Below are positions 32,589 to 41,386 of a DNA stretch of 64,000 bases, piece after piece. The stretch is from the NCBI GenBank assembly GCA_023455425.1, contig JAEYCM010000030.1, forward strand, positions 62,001 to 126,000, read 5' to 3'. Made by a program: the position numbers and the translations under genes. How positions within the stretch are numbered: position 1 is the stretch's first letter; every line of letters begins with the position of its first letter. Origin of the DNA: Bacillota bacterium. GTDB taxonomy: Bacteria; Bacillota; Clostridia; Christensenellales; CAG-138. The notes under the pieces were generated by a model. That model made no database searches. It saw only the letters and a list, made by a program, of their open reading frames with translations, and was not told where the DNA came from.

Positions 32589-33446
32589 ATGAAAAAGCGC
32601 ACATGGAAGACCAACCTGTTTATCACGGCGATGCTGCTGCCCTCGCTTCTTCTCTCCCTGGGAATCGTGGCATACCCCATGCTCAACACAGTGCTGATGA
32701 GCTTTCAAAAGGCGGACGGCAGCGGGTTTACATTGGAACATTACAAGTTTTTGTTTACAGATAGAATAGCGGTGGATAACATCGTCTATACGGTATGGGT
32801 TACGGTGGTCACCGTCGTACTGGCGATTGTCATCTCCTATTTATTGGCGCTGTACCTGCGCTTCACCAATTCCAAAATCAGCCGGTTCATCGGGACCATT
32901 TACTTGCTTCCGCGCTTTGTGCCGCAGCTGGTCGCCATTTACGCCCTCATTACGGTCGTGCGCGATTCAGGATTCCTCAACCGCCTTTCGCAGCTGTTCG
33001 GCGCGAATTTCAAGCCGGGGCTTCTATTCAACGCCAACGGCATCATATTGATGAATCTATGGTTCAATATCGCGTTTGCGACAATGATCATTGTGGCCGC
33101 TCTGAGCAATATTTCCGATTCCATCGTGGAGAGCGCGCGCGACGTAGGCGCGAGCAAGCTTCATGTGTTCTTCAAGATGATATTGCCGCTGTCCTTTAAG
33201 GATGTCATGATCGCCATGACGTTCATATTCATGACCAACATCAGTTCCTTTACAACGCCTTACCTGATTGGCCCCAATCATCCGATGATGCTGGGCGTAT
33301 ATCTAAGAAAACAGTTTTCCATGAATATGGATTACGAGTTATCTGCGGCGTTGTCGGTCGTCATATTCGTATTCTCCTCCATATCCGCCATCGTGTATCT
33401 GTATACCAACCTGAAAGAACAGGAGTGGGAGAAAACAGGCCTGTAA
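32589..33446 (+). CDS. ABC transporter permease (CUT1/UgpA-like)
   Basis: Second membrane subunit, 285 residues, six spans. The EAA loop is VESARDVGASKLHVFFKMIL. The GGAAGGAG site is 9 bases before the ATG. It completes the importer (permease, ATPase, binding protein, permease), an order unlike the usual CUT1 order in which both permeases are adjacent. Confidence 0.88.
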   Translation: MKKRTWKTNLFITAMLLPSLLLSLGIVAYPMLNTVLMSFQKADGSGFTLEHYKFLFTDRIAVDNIVYTVWVTVVTVVLAIVISYLLALYLRFTNSKISRFIGTIYLLPRFVPQLVAIYALITVVRDSGFLNRLSQLFGANFKPGLLFNANGIILMNLWFNIAFATMIIVAALSNISDSIVESARDVGASKLHVFFKMILPLSFKDVMIAMTFIFMTNISSFTTPYLIGPNHPMMLGVYLRKQFSMNMDYELSAALSVVIFVFSSISAIVYLYTNLKEQEWEKTGL

Positions 33447-33452
33447 CGGGAG

Positions 33453-34163
33453 ATGATCAAATTGGCCGAATTAACCATTGTCGAAATCATCATACGCCTG
33501 GCCCTGGCGATTGTTTGCTCCGGATTTATCGGGTATGACAGGCAGTTCAAGCACAGGCCGGCGGGTATCCGGACGCATATCTTGGTCTGCGTGGGGGCAA
33601 CTTTGGTCGCATTGATCCAAAAGCAAATTGAAGTCGAGTCCCTCACGATCGCGATCACCCACCCCGATTTGTCCGAAATCATCCGTTCCGACCCCGCACG
33701 GCTGATCGCGCAGGTCGTAAGCGGAATAGGCTTCCTGGGAGCAGGGACCATCATCGTCACGAAGCGGTCCATCATGGGCCTTACCACGGCGGCTTCCCTC
33801 TGGGCGGTCGCGGGGCTCGGCCTTGCGATCGGGATGGGCTACTATGCGATTACCGTCGCCGGATTCTTTTCCATTATCGTGGTGCTGACGCTGCTCAAAA
33901 AGGTCATCCATATCCCCGTCCTGAAGCGCCTGGAAATCCAGCAGGACGCGCCCAAGGAGACGGAAACGTTTATCAGCGGGTATTTCAAAGAGAAAAACAT
34001 CCGCGTCAAAGACGTGGAGCATGACGCAAATTTCGCCAACGGGAAAAGCACATACACGCACCTGTATACCATCGAGATTCCCAAAGATATCGATTATTCG
34101 GATATCATAGAGGATCTGTCCAAATGCAAGGGGATTGAACGGATAAGGGCGATCAATATCTAG
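33453..34163 (+). CDS. MgtC/SapB-family membrane protein
   Basis: A 236-residue protein with four or five N-terminal spans (residues about 10 to 150) and a soluble ACT-like C-terminal domain (about 160 to 236). MgtC signatures: GFIGYDRQFKHRPAGIRTH, VSGIGFLGAGTI and GLTTAASLWAVAGLG. Family members respond to Mg2+ or phosphate stress and can modulate ATP synthase. ATG 33453 is very close to its GGGAG; TTG 33462 is an alternative. It follows the permease by 6 bases, so it is part of the same operon, an unusual pairing. Confidence 0.85.
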   Translation: MIKLAELTIVEIIIRLALAIVCSGFIGYDRQFKHRPAGIRTHILVCVGATLVALIQKQIEVESLTIAITHPDLSEIIRSDPARLIAQVVSGIGFLGAGTIIVTKRSIMGLTTAASLWAVAGLGLAIGMGYYAITVAGFFSIIVVLTLLKKVIHIPVLKRLEIQQDAPKETETFISGYFKEKNIRVKDVEHDANFANGKSTYTHLYTIEIPKDIDYSDIIEDLSKCKGIERIRAINI

Positions 34164-34180
34164 CATTATAATGAGTAACA

Positions 34181-34210
34181 AAAAGAACCCCGGATCCGGG
34201 GTTCTTTTCC
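34181..34210 (+). terminator. terminator of the GDPD-ABC-mgtC operon
   Basis: AAAGAACCCCGGA / TCCGGGGTTCTTT, a perfect stem, followed by TCC. Confidence 0.85.
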
Positions 34211-34231
34211 ATTAAATCTGTTTGAGCGTTC

Positions 34232-34304
34232 AAGGTATCGGCGCTTTAGCCGCCGCGTCCTCGCTGGGAGACGCCTCGGACACTAGGCCTGCGGGCCGTC
34301 GCGA
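34232..34304 (+). repeat. dispersed repeat R1, module X
   Basis: GGTATCGGCGC at one end, then CGTCCTCGCTGGGAGACGCC, TCGGACACTAGGCCTGCGGG and CCGTCGCGA. It is found again inverted at 56846-56914 and in part at 6381-6425. It sits in the gene-free stretch 34211-34625. Confidence 0.65.
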
Positions 34305-34360
34305 CAGATTTTTTGCTTTGGGGAAACTATGTTTCCCCACTCCCCTTTCTTGGAAGTGCC

Positions 34361-34560
34361 GTACTTCAGGGGGCGCGGGGGGACGTAGCTGAGCGCCGCC
34401 TGTGGCGGAAGAAGCGAAGCGCAGTCCCAGTGAGCAAGGAAGTATTGGAGCGGCTTGTCGCGATGTAATACGACCATTGTGAACTGTGGGCCATAAGGCG
34501 AGGCCCTTCCGCTATAAAATAAAAAAGTTAATCATCGCCACTACAGGTGGCGATACCTTA
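34361..34560 (+). repeat. dispersed repeat R1, module Y (interrupted copy)
   Basis: Starts GTACTTCAGGGGGCGCGGGG and ends CGCTATAAAATAAAA, then ATCGCCACTACAGGTGGCGA and TACCTT. Unlike the other copies it has about 125 bases of other sequence inserted between the two halves. The small hairpin ATCGCCAC/GTGGCGAT closes the element. Confidence 0.7.
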
Positions 34561-34625
34561 TGAAATACAACGTGCTTTTTTGCTCAAAGAACCTCAAGGT
34601 TCTTTATTTTCGGAAAGGATATTCC

Positions 34626-36152
34626 TTACAGCGCCGCAAGCGCCGCATACTGCGCCTTGAGCGAAGGATAGACGGTTTTATAGAGCGCGTAATAGGGCGC
34701 GTAAGCCTTGACGCTCGCTTCATCCGGCTGCTGGAGCGAATTGAGACGGATGACGGCGTCGCACGCCTCGGGCACGCTCTTGTAGACGCCCGCGCCTACG
34801 CCCGCCAGCAGGGCAACGCCCAAAGCCGGGCCTTCCCCGGAGGAAGCGACGGTAGCCACCGGGCAGTTTAAAACATCCGAAAGCATCTGCCGCCACAACG
34901 TGCTCCTTGCGCCGCCGCCCGTGGCCAACAGCTCCTTGGGTACGATGCCCATGCTGTGCAATACATCCAGACATTCCCGCTGGGAGTAGGAGACGCCCTC
35001 CAGCACGGCGCGCAGCATATCGTACTTGGTATGGATAGCGGAAAGGCCAATAAACGCGCCGCGCGCGTCGGAATCGAGTATCGGCGAACGCTCGCCCATC
35101 AGATAAGGAAGATACAGCAGGCGGTTGGAGCCGATGGGCACGCGCGCGGCCTGGGCGTTCATCAGATCGTACGGGTCCACGCCCATGCCCGCGGCGGTTT
35201 CCATCTCCGCGGTAAAGAAATGATCGCGGAACCACTTTAACGAGAGGCCCGCCGAAAGCGTGCAGCTCATGACCGTATAACAGCCGGGCACGGCGTGGCA
35301 GAAGGTATGCACCCGCCCGCCGGGATCGATACGCACGCTGTCCGCATGCGCGAAGATCACGCCGGACGTGCCGATGGTCAAAAACGCGCGGCCTTCTTTG
35401 ACCACGCCGGTGCCGACAGCGGCAGCCGCATTGTCCCCCGCGCCGCCCACGACGGGAGTGCCTTCCGCAAGGCCGGTAAGCGCCGCGACTTCTTTTGTAA
35501 TATGGCCCGTAACGTCGGGTGATTCATAGACTTTGGGCAGCAGCGCGCCGTCGATACCCAGTATGGAAAGCACCTCTTCCGACCAGCAGCGCTTGGGCAC
35601 GTCCAGCAAGTTGGTGCCCGCGGCGTCCGACGCTTCCGTTGCGTATACGCCGGTCAGGCGGTAACGGATATAATCCTTGGGCAGGAGCATCATGCGGCAA
35701 GCTTGATACAGCTCCGGCTCGTGCCTGCGTACCCAGAGCACCTTTCCCGCGGTAAAGCCGGTGAGCGCGGGGTTGGCCGTGATGGCAATGAGCTTTTCTT
35801 TGCCCACCTTTTCGGTGATTTCCGCGCATTCGGCGGCGGTGCGGCCATCGCACCACAAAATGCTGCGCCTTAATACCTCGCCTTTTGCGTTGAGCATGAC
35901 AAGCCCGTGCATCTGGCCGGAGAGGCCCACGCCTTTGATATCCCTGGCGTCAACGCCAGAGCGGGAAACGACCTCCCGTATGGTTTCAACGGCAGCGCGC
36001 CACCAATCCTCCGGTTCCTGTTCCGCCCAGCCGTTTTGCGGCTGGTAAAGCGGATACTCCCTTACCGCCGAGGAGATCCGGTTGCCCGCCTCGTCAAATA
36101 ACACCGTCTTTGTGCCGGATGTTCCAATATCCACACCGATCAAGTATTGCAT
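34626..36152 (-). CDS. xylB: xylulokinase
   Basis: Phosphorylates D-xylulose to D-xylulose 5-phosphate, the entry to the pentose phosphate pathway. FGGY family, 508 residues, the family's normal length. N-terminal ATP-binding IGVDIGTSGTKTVLFD, substrate segment LSGQMHGLVML, the catalytic Asp in GAGDNAAAAVG near residue 240, the second FGGY signature (LPYLMGERSPILDSDARGAF) and C-terminal TGGGARSTLW. It lies 50 bases after the ROK repressor gene and opposite a polyol dehydrogenase operon that would supply xylulose. Confidence 0.92.
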   Translation of the reverse strand: MQYLIGVDIGTSGTKTVLFDEAGNRISSAVREYPLYQPQNGWAEQEPEDWWRAAVETIREVVSRSGVDARDIKGVGLSGQMHGLVMLNAKGEVLRRSILWCDGRTAAECAEITEKVGKEKLIAITANPALTGFTAGKVLWVRRHEPELYQACRMMLLPKDYIRYRLTGVYATEASDAAGTNLLDVPKRCWSEEVLSILGIDGALLPKVYESPDVTGHITKEVAALTGLAEGTPVVGGAGDNAAAAVGTGVVKEGRAFLTIGTSGVIFAHADSVRIDPGGRVHTFCHAVPGCYTVMSCTLSAGLSLKWFRDHFFTAEMETAAGMGVDPYDLMNAQAARVPIGSNRLLYLPYLMGERSPILDSDARGAFIGLSAIHTKYDMLRAVLEGVSYSQRECLDVLHSMGIVPKELLATGGGARSTLWRQMLSDVLNCPVATVASSGEGPALGVALLAGVGAGVYKSVPEACDAVIRLNSLQQPDEASVKAYAPYYALYKTVYPSLKAQYAALAAL

Positions 36153-36202
36153 AAGCGCCTCCTTATTATATTGCCTGGAAAAAGAGCGTGTCGGAAATGA
36201 AC

Positions 36203-37357
36203 TTAAATATCCCGCATGAACGCGTCGATATGCATCAGCGCCGCGCCCACGGCGGTGGATTCGCGTTTGAATACGCAGGGCTTGATGTAGCTGCCGTCCG
36301 TCTCAAATGTGTTGAGTTTGGCCGCACGCCGCCGTACATCGTCCAAATACGGCTCAAGATGGCTGCCCACATATCCCCCGATGACCACATCGCAGTCAAA
36401 CGCCATGCGCAGGATGTTGACCGTTCTTGCAAGGTCATCAAGATAGGTGTCCCAAAGCGCTACCTGCGTAGGCTGCCGTTCTTCCAGCGCTATAAAAAAA
36501 TCTTCTAGCTTGCCCGCAAACGGACCGGCAAGAAGCTGGGCGGACAGATACGAATCGATACAGCCCTTTTGCCCGCAATAGCACACTTTCCCATCCGGAT
36601 ACAATGTGATGTGCCCGAATTCGCCCGCGCGGTTGTTTACGCCCGAAAGCGCCTTGCCGCTGCCGATAAACGCGCCACCGACGCTGTTGTTGATGGACAG
36701 GTAAACCATGCTGTTTTCTGCCCAATGCACCTTGTGCAGCACCGCGGAACCCCAAAGCTCCGCAAATCCGCCGGAGTTCGCGTCGTTAAAGAGGCGGCAC
36801 GGGTACCGGATCTCCGCCTGAAAATCGTTGAGATCGCTGGTGGTATAATCGAGCAGCGCCGCGTAGGTCATTTTGCTGCCGTTTTCGGATATGATGGCCG
36901 GTACGGCGATACCCACGCCCAGAATGGAACCTGGGTCAATCCCGTTATCGCCGACCACCTTTTCTAAAAGTGCGGCGATGCCCTTGAAATAGGACCGGTT
37001 GGAGGAGAACGGAAACCGGAAGCGCTCCGCCGCAATGATATTGCCCCTAAGGTCCACTACCACCACGCCCACATGGTTGCGCGTTACATCAAGGCCAATG
37101 GCGTGCCGCGCGCGGGTATTGAGCGCAATTGCCCTAGCTTTGCGCCCGCCTGTCGACTCAAACACCCCGACATCCTGTATAAGCCCTCTCTCAAACAGCT
37201 CGTTGAGATTATGCGTCACAGTAGGAAGGCTCAGTCCAAGGTCGGATGCGATCTGCTGCTTACAGGCCTTGCCGCTGTCCATATGAAAAATATACTTATA
37301 GATCAAATTCCGGTTGCTTTTTCGAACTTCTATGTTGTTCAGCCTTTGATGATCCAT
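36203..37357 (-). CDS. ROK-family repressor (XylR/NagC type)
   Basis: A 384-residue sugar-responsive repressor. Residues about 15 to 75 form a winged HTH (QQIASDLGLSLPTVTHNLNEL), then a ROK domain (IGLDVTRNHVGVVVVDLRG). The zinc-binding ROK motif is present as CYCGQKGCIDSYLS, with Asp in place of the usual Glu after the third Cys. It is transcribed in the same direction as xylB and divergent from the transporter operon, so it probably controls both sides. Confidence 0.88.
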   Translation of the reverse strand: MDHQRLNNIEVRKSNRNLIYKYIFHMDSGKACKQQIASDLGLSLPTVTHNLNELFERGLIQDVGVFESTGGRKARAIALNTRARHAIGLDVTRNHVGVVVVDLRGNIIAAERFRFPFSSNRSYFKGIAALLEKVVGDNGIDPGSILGVGIAVPAIISENGSKMTYAALLDYTTSDLNDFQAEIRYPCRLFNDANSGGFAELWGSAVLHKVHWAENSMVYLSINNSVGGAFIGSGKALSGVNNRAGEFGHITLYPDGKVCYCGQKGCIDSYLSAQLLAGPFAGKLEDFFIALEERQPTQVALWDTYLDDLARTVNILRMAFDCDVVIGGYVGSHLEPYLDDVRRRAAKLNTFETDGSYIKPCVFKRESTAVGAALMHIDAFMRDI

Positions 37358-37521
37358 CCGTCACCTTTTATAAAAGTATTTCATATTTCAATTCCGTTCT
37401 TATTTTAACATGGCGCCCGGCAAATAGGCAAGCGCCGCCTTTCCTATTATTCGCAGTTTTCTGGTCCGGCAAACGCTATTTTTGACAATACTTTAACATC
37501 ATAAATGAATTTAATAGTATC

Positions 37522-37585
37522 ACCGGTTGCCTCAATCAACCCGAAAAAATTGTTATTGACATGGCAGCCAGCCGGTGTGTATTAT
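37522..37585 (+). promoter_or_regulatory. promoter of the polyol transport operon
   Basis: TTGACA (37556-37561), an 18-base spacer and TATTAT (37580-37585). The 9-base word ACCGGTTGC at 37522-37530, shared with the LacI operators near 28.3 kb, lies just upstream. The divergent stretch 37358-37686 is AT-rich and holds no gene. Confidence 0.65.
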
Positions 37586-37686
37586 CTTTTTACAATATGA
37601 TTTACAAAAGTGATTTTTAAAAAAGCTTTTATTAGAATAACTCTTCTTCTTTTTTCACAGTTTAAATGGGTGAGGTGAATCAACAA

Positions 37687-39234
37687 ATGCAATCCGGGCA
37701 AACGCGCAACCAGGATATCAAAATCGAGGTATCGCACGTATCCAAATCCTTTCCCGGCGTAAAAGCGCTGGATGATATCCACTTTTGCGTCAGGCGCGGC
37801 ACGACGCATGTGCTCTGCGGGGAAAACGGCGCGGGCAAATCCACGCTGATGAAGATCATCAACGGCATCTACCAGCCGGATTCCGGGCAGATTTATCTGG
37901 ACGGCAAGCCCGTGCGCATCGACAATCCCATTCACGCGCGCAACATGGGCATCTCCATGATATTCCAGGAGCTTTCCTATGTACCCGAAATGACGGTGGA
38001 AGAAAACATCTTCTTAGGCAACTGGCCCGTAAACAAATTCGGGCAGATTGATTGGAAGCAGATTAGGAAGCGCACGCAGGAATTGCTGCGCCAGGAGGGT
38101 CTCTCCTACCAGCCCAACACGCCGCTCAAAAGCCTCTCGGTATCCGATATCCAGATGCTTGAGATCATAAAGGCCATCTCCTACAGCTCGGACATCATCA
38201 TTATGGATGAACCCACCTCCGCCATTACAGATAAGGAAATCGACCGGCTGTTTGAAAAAATCGCGATGCTCAAAGCGCGCGGCGCCTGCATCATCTACAT
38301 CTCGCACAAGCTGGATGAAATATTCCGCATCGCAGATGAAATCACCGTACTCCGGGACGGCGCCGTGGTGGACTCCCGCCCGGCGAGCGAACTGGATATT
38401 GACGACGTGATCGCCCTGATGGTGGGGCGGCGCATGGAAAACAAATATCCTTATGTGGAGTGTAAAAAAGGCGACGTCGTGCTGGACGTAAAGGACCTCT
38501 TCAGCGAAGGCGTGTTCCGAGACATCAGCTTCCATGTCAGAGCCGGAGAAATCGTGGGCTTTGCGGGATTGATGGGGGCCGGGCGCACCGAAGTCATGCG
38601 CGCGCTGTTCGGCCTTGACCCGTATACCGAAGGGCGGGTCAGCATCCGCGGCAGGCCGCTGCAGAAAGGCAACGTCTCAAAGAGCATTCAGCAGGGCCTG
38701 GTCATGCTCAGCGAGGACCGCAAGCGCCACGGCATCATCCCCATGCGCTCGGTCACGGAAAACGTCTCCCTCGCAAGCCTGGAGAAGGTCATTTACCGGG
38801 GCCGCCTGCACCGCAAAAAGGAATTTCAGTTTGTAGACACGGCCTGCAAAAGCATGAGCGTAAAGACCCCCTCCTATGAGACCGCCATCGAGGCGCTCAG
38901 CGGCGGCAACCAGCAAAAGGTCGTCCTGGCCAAGTGGATGCTGCGGGACCCCGACGTGCTCATTATGGATGAACCCACCCGCGGCATCGACGTGGGCGCG
39001 AAATATGAAATCTACAAGCTGATGACGGAACTGGCCCAAAAGGGCAAGGCGCTGATCATGGTTTCCTCGGAGCTGCCGGAACTGATCGGCATGTGCGACC
39101 GCATTTATGTGCTGTGTGCTGGCACCATCGTGGGTGAACTCCGCCGCGAGGAATTCTCGCAGGAAACGGTCATGGCTTATGCGACCGGCACGGTATCGGG
39201 CAAAAACAAAAAAGAGGTGAACGGCAATGCGTGA
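37687..39234 (+). CDS. sugar/polyol ABC transporter ATPase (RbsA/XylG type)
   Basis: Double-ATPase subunit of a CUT2 importer, 515 residues from ATG 37687 (GAGGTG 9 bases upstream). The first ATP site has Walker A GENGAGKST and Walker B IIIMDEPTSA, with the degenerate signature LSVSDIQMLEI. The second half has GLMGAGRTE, a degenerate Walker A typical of the family, and the intact signature LSGGNQQKVVLAKW with DEPTRGIDVG. First gene of the operon to the right. Confidence 0.92.
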   Translation: MQSGQTRNQDIKIEVSHVSKSFPGVKALDDIHFCVRRGTTHVLCGENGAGKSTLMKIINGIYQPDSGQIYLDGKPVRIDNPIHARNMGISMIFQELSYVPEMTVEENIFLGNWPVNKFGQIDWKQIRKRTQELLRQEGLSYQPNTPLKSLSVSDIQMLEIIKAISYSSDIIIMDEPTSAITDKEIDRLFEKIAMLKARGACIIYISHKLDEIFRIADEITVLRDGAVVDSRPASELDIDDVIALMVGRRMENKYPYVECKKGDVVLDVKDLFSEGVFRDISFHVRAGEIVGFAGLMGAGRTEVMRALFGLDPYTEGRVSIRGRPLQKGNVSKSIQQGLVMLSEDRKRHGIIPMRSVTENVSLASLEKVIYRGRLHRKKEFQFVDTACKSMSVKTPSYETAIEALSGGNQQKVVLAKWMLRDPDVLIMDEPTRGIDVGAKYEIYKLMTELAQKGKALIMVSSELPELIGMCDRIYVLCAGTIVGELRREEFSQETVMAYATGTVSGKNKKEVNGNA

Positions 39235-40225
39235 AAAGAGTTTCAATAAAGAACGGTGGGCCGCCGTCAGCAGAAAATACAGCATATTCCTTGTTCTTGT
39301 GGCGCTGTTTCTCGTATGCAGCATCATCAACCCGAACTTCTTAACCTGGACCAATCTGACCAACATCTCCCGCCAGCTTGCGGTTACGACCATACTGGCG
39401 TTCGGCGAAACCATACTGATCGTCTGCGGGCTATTGGATCTTTCCTCCGGCTCGGTCATCGCTTTGGCGGGCACGCTCTCCGTCGCCGCGTTCAAGGCGA
39501 GCGGCAACCTGTTCTTCGCGTTCCTGGTGGGCGTTGTGCTTGCCGTAGTATGTAACGCTTTAAACGGGGTGATGGTAACCACATTCAAAGCGCCCGCGTT
39601 TATCGCAACGCTTGCCATGCAGACCATGGCGCGGGGCGCCGCCCTGCTGTATACCTCCGGCCAGAACATCTACCAGCTTGGCGATTATATCGTGTTCGGC
39701 CAGGGTTCTATCGGTCCCGTCCCCACCCCCGTCATCTTCCTGCTCTTGATCTTCCTTGTGACCTGGTACGTATTGAGCAATACAAGGTTCGGACGCTCGC
39801 TTTACGCCATAGGCGGCAACGAAAGCGCCGCAATTGCCTCGGGCATCGCGGTCAACCGCGTCAAGATGTGGGCATACCTGGTCAACGGCATATTCGTAGG
39901 CATCGCCGCCGTCCTGTTCATGAGCCGCGTCAACACCGGCCTTCCCAACGGCGCGCAAGGGTATGAGTTTGAGGCGCTCACCGCCACCGTGATCGGCGGC
40001 ACGAGCATGAGCGGCGGCATCGGCACCGCGGGCGGAACGCTCATCGGCGCGTTCATTGTAGGCTTCTTGAACAACATTATGAACCTGACGAACGTCGACT
40101 CCTACCTTCAGCAGATTGTCCGCGGCCTGATCATTGCCCTTGCCGTCATCTACGACATATTTGCAAAGACCAACCGGACAAAGCGCAGGCTCGGCAACAT
40201 CGAAGATCAGAAACAAACTAAGTAA
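39227..40225 (+). CDS. sugar/polyol ABC transporter permease (RbsC type)
   Basis: Membrane subunit of 332 residues and about ten spans. The family segments FGETILIVCGLLDLSSGSV, FKAPAFIATLAMQ, YAIGGNESAAIASGIAV and TVIGGTSMSGGIGTAGGT are all there. It overlaps the ATPase gene by 8 bases, so the two are coupled. Confidence 0.92.
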   Translation: MREKSFNKERWAAVSRKYSIFLVLVALFLVCSIINPNFLTWTNLTNISRQLAVTTILAFGETILIVCGLLDLSSGSVIALAGTLSVAAFKASGNLFFAFLVGVVLAVVCNALNGVMVTTFKAPAFIATLAMQTMARGAALLYTSGQNIYQLGDYIVFGQGSIGPVPTPVIFLLLIFLVTWYVLSNTRFGRSLYAIGGNESAAIASGIAVNRVKMWAYLVNGIFVGIAAVLFMSRVNTGLPNGAQGYEFEALTATVIGGTSMSGGIGTAGGTLIGAFIVGFLNNIMNLTNVDSYLQQIVRGLIIALAVIYDIFAKTNRTKRRLGNIEDQKQTK

Positions 40226-40283
40226 CCGGTAACAAATTTGGCGCCGCGCGCCAATGAAATAACGACGATTGAGGAGGTCCCAC

Positions 40284-41303
40284 ATGAAGAAACTGCTTAC
40301 ATCTGCACTGGTGCTCCTGCTGGCTTTGGTCATGCTGGCCGGATGCGCCGCCCCCACCCCCGCCCCGGCGCCGGGTGAGCCCGCGCAAACGCAGGCCCCC
40401 GCAACCAATCCCGAAACCCCCGCTGAAAAAACCTACCGCATCGCCTATATCGCAAGGGCCCAGGCTGACTCTTTTGCGGCTTGGCTTGCCAACGCAGTCG
40501 TGGAAGAAGCCAAGAATTACAGCAACATCACCGTTGACGTATTTGACGGCCAGGCTTCCGACGACAAAGAAAACTCCATGATCGAGAACGCCATCACCAA
40601 CAAATACGACGTGATCATCGTCCAGCCTAACAACGGCGAAGCCCAGCGTCCCTATGTGGAAAAGGTCGTCGCGGCGGGTATCCACTGCATCACCACCAAC
40701 GCCCGTATCTCCGGCATTGAGGGCGCTTCCTCAGTGGACGCGGATCCCTACGAACAGGCTGCCGTCAACGCCCGCATGGCGATCGAGCAGATCCCCGAGA
40801 ACGCAAAGGTCGTCGTCCTGAACGGGCCCGCGGGCAACTTCCACGCGGACGAGCGCCGCAAGAGCTGGCAGGCGGAATTCTTTGACAAGCGCCCGGACGT
40901 CCAGATCGTAGGCGAACAGATTGCCAACTGGAACAAGGACGAAGCCATGCGCTACATGGAAGACTGGGTACAGGCCAACGATAAGATCGACGCCATCATC
41001 TCCATGAACGACAACATGTGCGCAGGCGCGCTCGAAGTCGTCAAGGACAACCCGGCCTACGCGAACGTTCTGGCCTACGGCGTGGACGGCACCGCCGAAG
41101 CCTGCCTGCTGATCAAGGAAGGCCGCATGACCTCCACCTGCATGCAGAGCGCATATGACCTTGCGAAGCTGCTGCTTGAAGTTTCCAACAAGCTCATCAC
41201 CGGCAAGGAGACCCAGATCGATACCGATATCGGCAACCCCCTCGTGACCAAGGACAACGTGGACGAATACATCGAAATGCATAAGAAAGCGGGAGCACTC
41301 TAA
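40284..41303 (+). CDS. sugar/polyol-binding lipoprotein
   Basis: Extracellular receptor, 339 residues, start ATG 40284 behind GAGGAGG. Lipobox LAGC, then a Pro/Ala/Thr tether (residues about 22 to 50) and a RbsB-like fold (YRIAYIARAQADSFAAWLA ... YDVIIVQPNNGEAQRPYVEK ... YGVDGTAEACLLIKEG). Substrate inferred from neighbours to be a pentitol or related polyol. Confidence 0.9.
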   Translation: MKKLLTSALVLLLALVMLAGCAAPTPAPAPGEPAQTQAPATNPETPAEKTYRIAYIARAQADSFAAWLANAVVEEAKNYSNITVDVFDGQASDDKENSMIENAITNKYDVIIVQPNNGEAQRPYVEKVVAAGIHCITTNARISGIEGASSVDADPYEQAAVNARMAIEQIPENAKVVVLNGPAGNFHADERRKSWQAEFFDKRPDVQIVGEQIANWNKDEAMRYMEDWVQANDKIDAIISMNDNMCAGALEVVKDNPAYANVLAYGVDGTAEACLLIKEGRMTSTCMQSAYDLAKLLLEVSNKLITGKETQIDTDIGNPLVTKDNVDEYIEMHKKAGAL

Positions 41304-41386
41304 ACTCCCCTAGGGCAACGACATAGGCGCGCGGCGGCAACAATGCGCGCCTCCTTTTAAAGGAGCAATACACAAGGAGCAAAACA

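Noticed and set aside
39560..40408. 282-codon open frame antisense to the CUT2 permease
   Set aside because: Same reason: opposite a clear permease and without a start signal.
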